Positions 8,300 to 16,502 of a stretch of DNA of 39,249 bases are shown piece after piece. The DNA is from Bacteroides sp. GTDB lineage: Bacteria; Bacteroidota; Bacteroidia; Bacteroidales; Muribaculaceae. Under the pieces are notes generated by a model that did not search any database, had not been told where the DNA came from, and worked only from the letters and a program-made list of their open reading frames with translations. Where the stretch lies: contig JAAVCP010000060.1 of NCBI GenBank assembly GCA_014802265.1, positions 1 through 39,249 of the forward strand, written 5' to 3'. A program made the translations under genes and the position numbers. Every line of letters starts with the position of its first letter. Position 1 is the stretch's first letter.

Positions 8300-9049
8300 T
8301 TATTCAAAATAGAAAGAGATTACGACCATATTCGACTTTACTTTCGACAGCGACTGTGTCATCTTGAATGTGTCAGGGTCATCGGTAAGGTCCGGGCGGT
8401 CGTGCTTCAGAATGTCGGTCAGACCAAAGCAGAATTTAATTTCGGGGTTAAGCTTGAAGAACGGAAGATAAAAGTCAACTCCCATTCCGACACACAGATA
8501 TGCATCGGCAGCATTAAACATCAGGGCTTCAGAACGCTTTTTGCTGACATCGAAAGCCGCCATCACTCCGGTGGTGACGTATGGGCGCACATTTCGCATT
8601 CGGTCGCCGGAGATTTTGAGATCGAGAGGAACAACTACGTATGCGCTCTTTACGTCCTGAGTCTTGCGTATATCGGTGTTGTAATCCATCATTGTCACGT
8701 TTTTGCTTCCGAAATACATTCCCGGGGATAGGCGGAGGTTAAGGTATCTGTGAAGTCGGAGGTCGGCAAGCACGTTTACACAGAAGCCGGGGGAGAAGTC
8801 GGGCACTTCTGCCACCCATCGTTCACCTTCCGGGGTGACATATCCGTTGTGGGTGAAGGAAAGGTCTTGCACGTGTGCGCCCACGGAAAAGCCGAGGTGC
8901 CAGGGCTTTTGGTCAGCATATGGTCGGTTGAGTAGTTTGTCACCCGGTTTGGCGATAGCTTCTGACCCATACAGCATGACAACAGCCGCCATTATTAGGG
9001 CGGCTATAATGCGGCTGCGCGTGGCGATATTTTGAAAAAAGCGGTTCAT
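8300..9049 (-). CDS. porT: PorT-family T9SS outer-membrane beta-barrel protein
   Basis: A 249-residue beta-barrel protein with a signal peptide (cleavage near SEAIA|KPGDK). In Porphyromonas PorT is needed for export of T9SS cargo. The mature part shows the PorT/OMP_b-brl pattern: KPWHLGFSVGAHVQDL near the start, alternating hydrophobic strands such as YLNLRLSPGMYFG and SAYVVVPLDLKIS, and a C-terminal strand ending in aromatic FYFE. The frame is open back to 9301, but that extension is AT-rich and non-homologous. The ATG at 9049 has AAGGAG directly against it and begins the signal peptide. It is the first gene of the operon and 31 bases before porP's ATG. Confidence 0.83.
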   Translation of the reverse strand: MNRFFQNIATRSRIIAALIMAAVVMLYGSEAIAKPGDKLLNRPYADQKPWHLGFSVGAHVQDLSFTHNGYVTPEGERWVAEVPDFSPGFCVNVLADLRLHRYLNLRLSPGMYFGSKNVTMMDYNTDIRKTQDVKSAYVVVPLDLKISGDRMRNVRPYVTTGVMAAFDVSKKRSEALMFNAADAYLCVGMGVDFYLPFFKLNPEIKFCFGLTDILKHDRPDLTDDPDTFKMTQSLSKVKSNMVVISFYFE

Positions 9050-9290
9050 CTCCTTAATAACGCAATCCCTCTGAGCATTATTGCCAAAATGTAAGGTATG
9101 ATGTGTAGTTAACAAAATATAAAAGACCTTTAATAATCGTAAAAACGAGTTGAAACAAACCAATCGATAGATTTGAAATAGGTAAATATTAAGGCTGAAG
9201 GAGATATAGTTTGTAAGAATGGATAGCCATGTTTCATTAAATAAAGACATACATTTTTTGAGGAAATTGATAAAAATAGGGCGAAAAAAG

Positions 9291-9312
9291 GTGTTGTCCA
9301 TGTGTTGTCCAT
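9291..9312. repeat. 11-bp tandem duplication
   Basis: GTGTTGTCCAT occurs twice head to tail (9291-9301 and 9302-9312), just upstream of the predicted cargo-gene promoter. Two adjacent half-turn-spaced copies could be an activator binding site or simple slippage. Confidence 0.7.
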
Positions 9313-9320
9313 GTCATTTT

Positions 9321-9352
9321 GTTGGTTCCCGCTTTGGAAATAGCGAATTTTG
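9321..9352 (+). promoter_or_regulatory. Probable Bacteroidetes promoter of the T9SS cargo gene
   Basis: GTTG at 9321-9324 and GAATTTTG at 9345-9352 are separated by 20 bases, matching the TTTG-N20-TAnnTTTG pattern with one mismatch in each box. The inferred start of transcription is near 9358, giving a leader of about 95 bases before the ATG at 9452. Confidence 0.5.
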
Positions 9353-9356
9353 CCAC

Positions 9357-9399
9357 CGATTTATCGCGGCGGCTCTGCTGTCGGGAGACCGATAAATCG
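9357..9399 (+). repeat. 10-bp inverted repeat at the predicted 5' end of the cargo mRNA
   Basis: CGATTTATCG (9357-9366) and CGATAAATCG (9390-9399) are exact reverse complements around a GC-rich 23-base loop. If the promoter call is right, this stem-loop forms the extreme 5' end of the transcript and could control stability or translation. Confidence 0.6.
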
Positions 9400-9451
9400 T
9401 ATCAATACTAACCGTCTTCAGTCTCCGAAGGCATAATCAAAGTCATATTTT

Positions 9452-11767
9452 ATGAAGAGATTATTAACATCATTATTCACGCTGCTGATGATATTCTCAG
9501 TCTCAGCCACCGTGAAAGAAAGAGAGTTCGAACACTGTGCCAAATCCGCACCGCACTCATCAGTTTCTTTTAAGAAAATTACTGATGGTAGAAATGTGAA
9601 TCCCCTCATGGAAAAGTCTTCCATGTCTATAAAGATTATAAACACTCCTGCAAAAGAGGGTGCAGAAATGGTGAAAGCTACTTTGAAATTCCCCCCGCTT
9701 GATAAAGGGTGGCGTATTGTTGATATTGATTGGCCTGCTACTATCTTTTTTTACAATGAAGCTGAAAAGTTTGGATTTGAAATTATCCCGTATGATGAAA
9801 ACTTCAACTATAATTTAGAAGAATGGGAAATAGAAATCCCGGCTGGCGTTTATGATATGTGTTCGAAGTTTGAAAGGATTGATTATGATAATGTTAATAT
9901 GTTTAGTGATACTATGTTTTATGAGTACTATTATATAGAAGAGGGAATCTCTATAGGAGAAAATTCGATTATAGAATTAAAACCAGAAGAGAGCACTGTG
10001 TGCATGAAAATGGAAACTATCAATCCAAATGGAGAAAAATCACGTTTACAAAAGATAAGTTACAATGAAGATTGGGATAGGGAGATTGTTGAAGAAGGTA
10101 ATATAACTGGTATTTATGTACATAAGGTTGTTATGTGGAGAGATATTGTTATAGATAATAATATTAAATTTGTTCCAGGTTACTGTGTTGAACCTGGTCC
10201 TTTTGGTAGTCAGGATCCACAGATAATATGCAATTTTTATGTTAACTCGGTAAGCGATAATTATATGTTTCGCACGATGAAGTATATGCCTGCATGGCCT
10301 GAAAGTGAAGGTGTGTATTTGGCTGTCACCCAATGCCGTGGTGCAGTAGAAGGTTCATACACAAATGATATAAAATATTCACTTGATGAATCTGTAATTG
10401 AACATACTCCTGCGTTTGAACAATATCCACCAATAGATTTTATTGGAGATGGCATCAAGCCATATAAATTAAGCATTACTGCAGTATTTCCTGATAGGGG
10501 ACAAGATGAGAATGGAATTTGTATACCATCAGAAAAATCATCAGTATGGAAGGTTTGGTCGAGTGGACCTGCAAATGTATATAATGGTGAAGAATTGTAT
10601 TTGACATATAATAAGAATCTGGATGACGCGTGGATTATCGAAGAAAAAGATTGGGGAACACGGTGGGAGATACCTCAAATACTGGGTGAAAACATATATC
10701 CTTTTGCAGATAATCATATTGTTAATACTGTAAACCCTCAGGGTATTTTTGGGTATTATGAAAATGGTGAAATGGAACCATATAATTTATTCCCAGGAAA
10801 TCCTTACTTTAAGTCATATTATAGTCAACAGATGATTGCGGTTGGAGGTTCCGCCCCTCTTCTGCATTTTAATTTATATCCCGCTGCATTGAATTTAGAT
10901 ACTGGAAGTATAAATACTGTTTATAAATATTGTTATATTGGACGAATGGGAGAGAGACTAAATTCAACAGAAAATCTTGCTAATGCGGTATTAAGTGTCA
11001 ATAGTGAGAAGATAGCTGAAGGATTTTATGAGCCTTATAACTGGCTGACTGAGAACCCAAATGTGAAAGGTGAATATTCATTTACAGTTACTGCAGATAA
11101 TTTTTCCATAGGAGATATTAAAGGTGGTAACATAGCCAAAATCGTATATAATAATGATAACGATGATATTACACCTCCTACGGTCACAATGCTCCAATTG
11201 AGGGATCAAATGGAAAATATCACTCAGGAATTTGCTAACTCCGATGATTGTAAATTTTTAATAAGCGCAGCAGATTATTCTTTTAACTTTGGTGAACCTA
11301 ATGAGTGGGGAGGGGTTCCAGTATGGTTTGATCTTTCAGCACCCGCAAAGGTTAGCGCATGGTGCACGCCTAATGGAGTAGAAACTAATGTGATAAGTGA
11401 GATAGAGTTAACACAAGATGTTGATGCCGGGATAGTACATGGATTTGGTGCTTTATATCGTGGGTCATTGGACAAACTTAATTTGATGTCACCAAACGGA
11501 TGGTATGATCTTACAATTTCTGTTGAAGATGCAGCCGGTAATAGCCAAGTGCAGACACTTTCTCCGGCATTTAAGATAGATACTCTTACAGGAATAAATG
11601 CTATTACCACTGACGCGAGCGTAACAGTAAATGGTAATGAGATTGTTGCACCTGCCGGTTCACGCATATATAATATCGGTGGTGCAGAAGTAGGAAATAA
11701 ATTGCTATCTAAGGGTATTTATTTGGTAGTTACCCCGGAAAAGACTGTAAAAGTAGCAGTAAGATAA
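9452..11767 (+). CDS. Secreted protein with T9SS C-terminal sorting domain
   Basis: A 771-residue secreted protein of unknown function. A signal peptide covers about residues 1-19 (RLLTSLFTLLMIFSVSA). No catalytic domain was recognised; the body is rich in aromatic and acidic residues and reads as beta structure. Around residues 630-710 there is an Ig-like segment ending GWYDLTISVEDAAGNSQVQT. The last 50 residues fit the T9SS sorting domain: RIYNIGGAEV, then GIYLVVTPEKTVKVAVR. It should be exported through the machinery encoded immediately to the left. Large parts between 9880 and 11200 are visibly AT-richer than the T9SS operon. It is convergent with the regulator gene at 12205. Confidence 0.85.
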   Translation: MKRLLTSLFTLLMIFSVSATVKEREFEHCAKSAPHSSVSFKKITDGRNVNPLMEKSSMSIKIINTPAKEGAEMVKATLKFPPLDKGWRIVDIDWPATIFFYNEAEKFGFEIIPYDENFNYNLEEWEIEIPAGVYDMCSKFERIDYDNVNMFSDTMFYEYYYIEEGISIGENSIIELKPEESTVCMKMETINPNGEKSRLQKISYNEDWDREIVEEGNITGIYVHKVVMWRDIVIDNNIKFVPGYCVEPGPFGSQDPQIICNFYVNSVSDNYMFRTMKYMPAWPESEGVYLAVTQCRGAVEGSYTNDIKYSLDESVIEHTPAFEQYPPIDFIGDGIKPYKLSITAVFPDRGQDENGICIPSEKSSVWKVWSSGPANVYNGEELYLTYNKNLDDAWIIEEKDWGTRWEIPQILGENIYPFADNHIVNTVNPQGIFGYYENGEMEPYNLFPGNPYFKSYYSQQMIAVGGSAPLLHFNLYPAALNLDTGSINTVYKYCYIGRMGERLNSTENLANAVLSVNSEKIAEGFYEPYNWLTENPNVKGEYSFTVTADNFSIGDIKGGNIAKIVYNNDNDDITPPTVTMLQLRDQMENITQEFANSDDCKFLISAADYSFNFGEPNEWGGVPVWFDLSAPAKVSAWCTPNGVETNVISEIELTQDVDAGIVHGFGALYRGSLDKLNLMSPNGWYDLTISVEDAAGNSQVQTLSPAFKIDTLTGINAITTDASVTVNGNEIVAPAGSRIYNIGGAEVGNKLLSKGIYLVVTPEKTVKVAVR

Positions 11768-11786
11768 GGTAAGTTTTATTCTGAAT

Positions 11787-11846
11787 AAATAATAGACTTT
11801 TTTCCATAGGTGGCTTTTTTAGCACTTGTGGAAAAAAGTCTATTAT
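11787..11846. terminator. Long perfect hairpin after the cargo gene
   Basis: AATAATAGACTTTTTTCCA (11787-11805) and its exact reverse complement (11828-11846) flank a 22-base loop. It begins 19 bases after the cargo gene stop. Because the stem contains A6/T6 runs it can act from either side, and it separates the cargo gene from the convergent minus-strand transcript. Confidence 0.75.
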
Positions 11847-11963
11847 TCATATTAGCCTTAACGTTATTTGAACGCCTTCTATGTGGAATTTGTAAACTGA
11901 AATCAGAAATAGCGAAACGAACGATGACCGCTATTATGCAATTAACTTAAAATCCAATTTAAA

Positions 11964-12145
11964 TTATTTTTTGTCTTTGGGGGGAAATATAAAATTGTGT
12001 GATTTGCGAAGAAATTCAGTTATTTGAGCTTCTTGTTTCGCAGATAACCGAGGGGTGGGCAACTTGCCATTGCGCTCAGCTTCTTCTACAAAAGCGAGAG
12101 CGATTCCCCGACAAGTACAGGGGATGAGTTAATAGGCATTGCCAT
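11964..12145 (-). pseudogene. Frameshifted small gene, possibly an antitoxin-like protein
   Basis: The minus strand from the ATG at 12145 reads MAMPINSSPVLVGE and then runs into a stop at 12086. In the frame one base back, the sequence continues sensibly as ALAFVEEAERNGKLPTPRL and on to a stop at 11964-11966. Joined, these give a protein of about 60 residues with a charged helix and a terminal helix, so a one-base indel near the CCCC run at 12106-12109 has probably broken it. From memory the N-terminus resembles small Bacteroidetes proteins encoded beside toxins or acetyltransferases; that is unverified and no partner gene is seen. It lies 60 bases downstream of the regulator gene. A sequencing indel would give the same picture. 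Confidence 0.5.
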
Positions 12146-12204
12146 ATCTTGAAGTTTTTAGTACAAAATTATAACATTATTCGAATAAAACAAGAGTCAA
12201 TATG

Positions 12205-13917
12205 TTATATAGCGGATTTGTTACGGCTGCGAAGGAATTCTTCGAGACTGTCATCGTTGTTCAGACCGAGTCGCGTGCGAAGCCTGTAGCGACTTTTGTG
12301 AAGCGAAGAGAGTTGGATGCCAAGCATACGGCAAATCTGTGGACTTTCCACACCGATGGCAATAAGTGAAGCTAATTTAAGTTGCCCTTCAGATAGAGAC
12401 GGATAGTCTTCCCTTAATTTATCTATGAAGTCGTTGCTCAATTCTTTTTGTATTTCTAATAATCCCTTATGGGCTTCGCTATCAGTTTTGTGAAGTTTCA
12501 TAATTCGAGTCAATGCTCCGGCACTTGTGATGTCGATCTCTCCATTTTTGCGCAATTCATTTATTTGTTCCGATATTTTGTCAATTAGCTTTTCATTCTC
12601 TTCAATCACCATAGTCTGTATTTTCACTGACTGCACGCTTTTTTGTAATTTCTCTTGCGTTTGCAGTTGCTTGAATTCTTTGACTGCTTGCCTTCGTTTA
12701 TGATTTATCAATAAGATTATTAGTGCCAGTATAATGAAAACAATTGTAGATGTAAGTCCCCATATCCACAAATCACGCTGTTGCTGCATACTCTGTTTTA
12801 CAAGTTCAATCCGGTTTTTGACATCAAGGTTTAATACCTGGGCTTGCTGAAGTTCTTTGTCAAGAGAGTCACGAAATTGCAGTGATTGATAAAAATAAAA
12901 TGCAGCAGAATCCGGATATTCCATATTCCCATATGTAGCTCCTAACATTTTATACATCATATGGAGATAACGAAATGGATACTCTTTTCTATTTGTAGAA
13001 TCTAATCCTTGAAGTATAAGTTCTTTACCTTCTAAGTGTTTACCCAGGTATTGATCGTAGTAATTTCCTTTCAGGGCGAAAAGAAATGGCACTTCTTCAA
13101 TGTATTTAGTTTCCGAAAAATAAGAAGGATTAGCCGCAATTTGGAGAGCAGAGTCAATATATTCTATTTTTCCTGTAGAAAGTGCATAATTTTGCATTAC
13201 CCAAATTTGTAACTGACCTAACTTTCGTGCTGACGTATCATTTATTAAATTAAGAAATACGCGGTCTCTATCTTCTATTGAGAGAGTTGGTGCCAAATTG
13301 AGTTGGCAAATAAAAATATTTCTTCTATATCCTAAATTCTTATATATTTCTTCTGCTTTTAGATAGTGTGCTTTTGCTTGTTCTAACTCTGAATAATCCT
13401 TCATTATATTTCCAAGCTGCACGTGTGAGCGACCTAATTCATAAAAAGATCTTACTTTTTCAAAGTAGAGAATATTATCTGTGGATTTTATATATTTTTT
13501 AATCATGTCTCTTTCATTGTCTATTTCAAGAGATGTCCACATATGCCAATCAAAGGTATGTCGTGAAGAGTCTAATTTAGATTTCACGGAAGCAATAAGT
13601 TTGAGAAGTGAGTCATTTGAGTACTCTCTTTTTGACTTTGTATAGAGTTGAATATAACTTGCACGAGATTGTAAGAGGTTATTATTCGGATATTTTTCTG
13701 CCAAAGAGCACAGACGGATTTCTAAGTCCCGGTATCCCTTTACAGGAGTGTCAATAGCTATGGTTCGGCGTTCCATCTCGAGTATGAGCGAGTCTGCTTC
13801 CGGCACTCCCGACGATGGCCATCTGAACACTTCGTCAATAAGCTTCTCATGGCTGCATCCCATCACAAGTGCTATTAGCAATATTAATATCAGTGAACAA
13901 TATTTCGACAACCTCAT
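12205..13917 (-). CDS. Membrane-tethered TPR regulator with C-terminal helix-turn-helix (paralogue A)
   Basis: A 570-residue predicted sensor-regulator. A lipobox-like signal (VMGC, Cys21) is followed by a helical tetratricopeptide-like region (about 40-360), one transmembrane helix (383-404), a coiled coil (405-460) and a C-terminal helix-turn-helix (about 508-565). The helix-turn-helix contains LSEGQLKLASLIAIGVE and ICRMLGIQLSSLHKSRYRLR, resembling LuxR-type units. The layout suggests periplasmic sensing and cytoplasmic DNA binding in one polypeptide. Two more proteins of the same plan occur at 21241 and 31704. It is convergent with the T9SS cargo gene. Target and ligand are unknown; the architecture is seen, the function inferred. 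Confidence 0.82.
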   Translation of the reverse strand: MRLSKYCSLILILLIALVMGCSHEKLIDEVFRWPSSGVPEADSLILEMERRTIAIDTPVKGYRDLEIRLCSLAEKYPNNNLLQSRASYIQLYTKSKREYSNDSLLKLIASVKSKLDSSRHTFDWHMWTSLEIDNERDMIKKYIKSTDNILYFEKVRSFYELGRSHVQLGNIMKDYSELEQAKAHYLKAEEIYKNLGYRRNIFICQLNLAPTLSIEDRDRVFLNLINDTSARKLGQLQIWVMQNYALSTGKIEYIDSALQIAANPSYFSETKYIEEVPFLFALKGNYYDQYLGKHLEGKELILQGLDSTNRKEYPFRYLHMMYKMLGATYGNMEYPDSAAFYFYQSLQFRDSLDKELQQAQVLNLDVKNRIELVKQSMQQQRDLWIWGLTSTIVFIILALIILLINHKRRQAVKEFKQLQTQEKLQKSVQSVKIQTMVIEENEKLIDKISEQINELRKNGEIDITSAGALTRIMKLHKTDSEAHKGLLEIQKELSNDFIDKLREDYPSLSEGQLKLASLIAIGVESPQICRMLGIQLSSLHKSRYRLRTRLGLNNDDSLEEFLRSRNKSAI

Positions 13918-13946
13918 TATACTTAGCGATTATTCAAGTTTATTTG

Positions 13947-13976
13947 CAAAGTTAGTCAATATTTGTTAGATTCAAG
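13947..13976 (-). promoter_or_regulatory. Probable promoter of regulator A
   Basis: On the minus strand TAACTTTG (13954-13947) matches the TAnnTTTG -7 box exactly, with TTG 18 bases upstream (13975-13973). The ATG at 13917 lies 29 bases beyond the box, giving a short leader. Confidence 0.6.
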
Positions 13977-14170
13977 AGGTTAGGAGTCGATTAAAAATTT
14001 TAGATATTAAATATTCTTAAATGATCTTCTTGTGTATAAGTGTGTGAAAGTTGCATACCTTATCATTTTTCTATCTTCCTCAACTTTGCTAAGCAGGAAG
14101 TTGCGTTGGGATATATGGACTATCAATTAAAACGATAAAACAAGTATATTAAACATTTCTTATTGTTATG

Positions 14171-14201
14171 TTGTATATATTATGTATATTTTGTATCTTT
14201 G
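14171..14201 (+). promoter_or_regulatory. Promoter of the toxin-antitoxin operon
   Basis: TTG at 14171-14173, 20 bases of spacer, then TATCTTTG at 14194-14201, a full TAnnTTTG match. Transcription should start near 14207, about 15 bases before the antitoxin ATG at 14223. Confidence 0.7.
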
Positions 14202-14222
14202 CATCGTAAAACTAAAAAGACT

Positions 14223-14522
14223 ATGGCAACAGCATTGAATATCAAGCGCAAGAATATCGATCTTCCTGTAGATACGTTGCAAAAGCTATCTATTATGGCA
14301 GTGGCACAGGGCAGGAGTCTGAAGAACTACATCGAGACAATCCTCATAAATAAGGCGAACTCAATATCTGTAGAAATTAGTGAAAATCCCTCTCCCTCCG
14401 GAGATCCATGGTTTGACAATGCGGAAAATATGGCATCGGTACGCCGTGGCATTGAGGAGATGAAAGCCGGGAAAGGTCGTACTTACTCTATGGATGAGCT
14501 ACGGACACTATTAGGAGTATGA
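14223..14522 (+). CDS. Antitoxin of a YoeB-type toxin-antitoxin pair
   Basis: A 99-residue protein just upstream of, and overlapping, the toxin gene. The N-terminal half (NIKRKNIDLPVDTLQKLSIM, then GRSLKNYIETIL) resembles a ribbon-helix-helix type DNA-binding unit, suitable for autoregulation of the operon. The C-terminal half, from residue 60 on, is acidic and ends with MDELRTLLGV, the likely toxin-wrapping segment. The frame opens at 14163, but the ATG at 14223 follows the promoter box and starts the conserved part. Exact antitoxin family is not certain. Confidence 0.75.
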   Translation: MATALNIKRKNIDLPVDTLQKLSIMAVAQGRSLKNYIETILINKANSISVEISENPSPSGDPWFDNAENMASVRRGIEEMKAGKGRTYSMDELRTLLGV

Positions 14523-14797
14523 TCTACGAATTGATTTTGCAGCCCGAAGCTGAACAACATTTGGAAGAGTGGAAGAAATCAGGTCAAAAGAAAATTCTCA
14601 AAAAGATAATTGACCTGTTTTCAGAACTAAGGGAGCATCCAACTACTGGCACTGGACAAGTGGAGCAGCTTAAAGGGAATTTGTCCGGCTTTTGGAGTCG
14701 GAGAATAGATAAAGGCTCACGTATGGTTTACACCATTGAAAATGAAAGGGTAATTGTTACTGTCGTTTCTCTAAAAGGATATTATGGAAACAAATAA
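14519..14797 (+). CDS. YoeB/Txe-family mRNA interferase toxin
   Basis: A 92-residue RelE-fold toxin; family members cut mRNA at the ribosome. The signature LSGFWSRRIDKGSRMVYTI (residues 61-79) is almost identical to the YoeB core, and QVEQLKGN precedes it. The end reads SLKGYYGNK, where YoeB/Txe proteins usually have a histidine before the final tyrosine (YHY or GHY), so the catalytic His may be replaced by Tyr. The gene overlaps the antitoxin by ATGA, the usual coupling. Whether it is still active is open. Confidence 0.85.
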   Translation: MIYELILQPEAEQHLEEWKKSGQKKILKKIIDLFSELREHPTTGTGQVEQLKGNLSGFWSRRIDKGSRMVYTIENERVIVTVVSLKGYYGNK

Positions 14798-14835
14798 ATC
14801 AGTTTCATTTTATTTAATCTCTAACAAAATATTGA

Positions 14836-16164
14836 CTACTCCCCATATGCCATACGAATAATATCTTCGGGATACAGAATTTTTATCTCTTTTGCCTTGA
14901 CTTCGTCTTTAGGTAGGTTTTTTAGGAAAAGAACCGGGATGATTTCCTTATCTTTTGCAAATGTAAGAATGGAGGCTTTTTCAATAAGTTTTCTTTGTAG
15001 TTCAGTAGCTATTTCAGGATTAGTCCATTTACATTCACCTATTAGTAAAGCTTTCTTATCAGTAGACTCAGCAATCACATCAAATTCCATAGCCTTTACA
15101 TCATCGCTAACTTTAATCGTTCCCCATCAGCGGGATGCTTCGTTCCAGTGATAACCATACAGGCGGTTACCACTTACGGATTCACGACATAGATATTCCC
15201 AATGACGCGAAACATAATTAGAAAAATCTTCTTCAATCTCCTCCATGACAAAATTTCGGCATCCGCGTCCGATACTTGACATATTTGGTATGATATAAGT
15301 ATAGTAGAAATCCATCTCCCTTTGCAAATAATTCATCTGTATTAGTCGGTCTATAGGACCCGACAGAGCCGTGGCATCTCTTCCCATGCGTGATGCAATT
15401 TCTGACAGGCGGTTAGCTCCGGCTGCCACTACCGACATTATAGATTCAGATTGAAAGGTAACAGTCATGTCGTCAAGAAATAAGCGTCTTGGTTCATCAT
15501 ATAGCACTGCTGTAGGACTTAGTAAAGTTGCATTGATTGAATCCTTTAAATTTGAATATTCCTCACGTAACTCCCAATAACGAGGCACCCCTCCCCAGAC
15601 ACTATATTCCTCAATTGTAGAAATAGCATCAAGATGCAAAGCCTCTTTCAGATAGGATATTGGAATTGGTCTCACATCAATAATGGCATTGGCTCTTCCA
15701 AACAGTGGTTCAGACTGTGATAATATCATGTTCTGCATCATGCGCTGCGAGCTTCCGCAGATTACCACATTGAATTTCAGTGATTTTGAATCTATAAGAC
15801 GTTGAAGTATAGACGGAAGTTCGGAGGAGTGTTTCACCATGTAGGGAAATTCATCAAGCTACAATGTGAATTGTGACGTGGAAAACTTGTTGAGCATTTT
15901 TAGCAGATCTTCCCAAGTTGGATAGACTGCTAAGTCTTTCCGTGAATTTCTCGGCAAGTTGGTTCCTGAGCATGTGTCTCGTTGTACAGTGTCTACAAAG
16001 TCATCAGCCATATAATAGATGTCATCTTTCCCCAAAACTTTCTTAATCAGGGTAGATTTACCGAGACGCCTACGCCCGAAAACAACTACGAAACGAGGTG
16101 GTATGTCGGGATTCAATACGCGCTTCAGGTCTGCAAGCTCTTCTTTATGGTCAAGAAATTCCAT
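14836..16164 (-). pseudogene. Broken ATP-binding protein gene (AAA ATPase with DUF234-type C-terminus)
   Basis: One reading frame of 443 codons, interrupted by two in-frame stops. The N-terminus has the Walker A GRRRLGKSTLI near residue 30. A TAG at 15859-15861 falls just before LDEFPYM, the Walker B strand, and a TGA at 15127-15129 interrupts ASR*WGTIKVS. Reading through both gives the usual order for this family: ATPase core, CGSS sensor, winged-helix region (IASRMGRDATALSGPIDRL), and a C-terminal nuclease-like domain with ALLIGECKW. Around 15925-15985 a shifted frame (MLRNQLAEKFTERL) fits the family better than the open one, suggesting two compensating indels as well. The different stop codons argue for decay rather than recoding. 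Cellular role of the family is poorly defined. Confidence 0.85.
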
Positions 16165-16296
16165 AATTATATTTGCAAAAAATTATTTTTTACAAATACA
16201 ATTATTCCTATTGAATTGTAACAATTTTATGAAAAATATGAATACATATTTGTGGGAATAGTAGGAAATTACTTACTTTGTAGTTTTAAAGTGACG

Positions 16297-16488
16297 ATGA
16301 CGATTATGGGAGATATAAAATATCCGGTCGGGCTTCAGACCTTCTCTGCGATCAGAGAGAAGAATTATAAATATGTTGACAAGACCAAATTTGTATATGA
16401 TCTTGCTTCAAGTGGGAAATATTATTTTCTGAGCCGTCTGAGACGATTTGGGAATAGTCTTCTTCTGTCTGCAATTGAAGCCCTGTAA
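16297..16488 (+). pseudogene. N-terminal fragment of an AAA-ATPase/PD-(D/E)xK nuclease family gene
   Basis: About 63 residues matching the start of the common Bacteroidetes family with an AAA-ATPase-like domain and a C-terminal nuclease domain: [20 protein letters not shown], then [20 protein letters not shown]. The Walker A, normally RPRRFGKSL, reads RLRRFGNSL, so the lysine is lost. A stop follows at 16486-16488 where the family continues for some 450 more residues. The dgt gene starts 15 bases later, so the rest has been deleted. The start may be the ATG at 16297 or 16306. Confidence 0.75.
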
Positions 16489-16502
16489 TAACTGATGACA
16501 AA

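Larger units (their letters stand above)
9050..9451. other. Divergent intergenic region between porT and the cargo gene
   Basis: About 400 bases without a gene. It separates the minus-strand T9SS operon from the plus-strand cargo gene and must hold both promoters. The half next to porT (9050-9290) is AT-rich and carries only a spurious open frame. The half next to the cargo gene holds an 11-bp tandem repeat, a promoter-like sequence and a 10-bp inverted repeat, listed separately. I found no convincing promoter for porT. Confidence 0.6.
13918..14222. other. Divergent intergenic region, regulator A / toxin-antitoxin
   Basis: About 305 AT-rich bases between the minus-strand regulator and the plus-strand antitoxin gene. 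Both flanks hold recognisable Bacteroidetes promoter boxes (listed). In the middle I see no gene and no clear structured element. Confidence 0.6.

Noticed and set aside
9050..9301. N-terminal extension of the porT frame
   Set aside because: AT-rich, non-homologous, and ahead of a good signal peptide start at 9049.
14836..16164. Stop-codon recoding or selenocysteine in the ATPase gene
   Set aside because: Two different stops (TAG and TGA) at non-special positions, plus likely frameshifts; ordinary decay is simpler.
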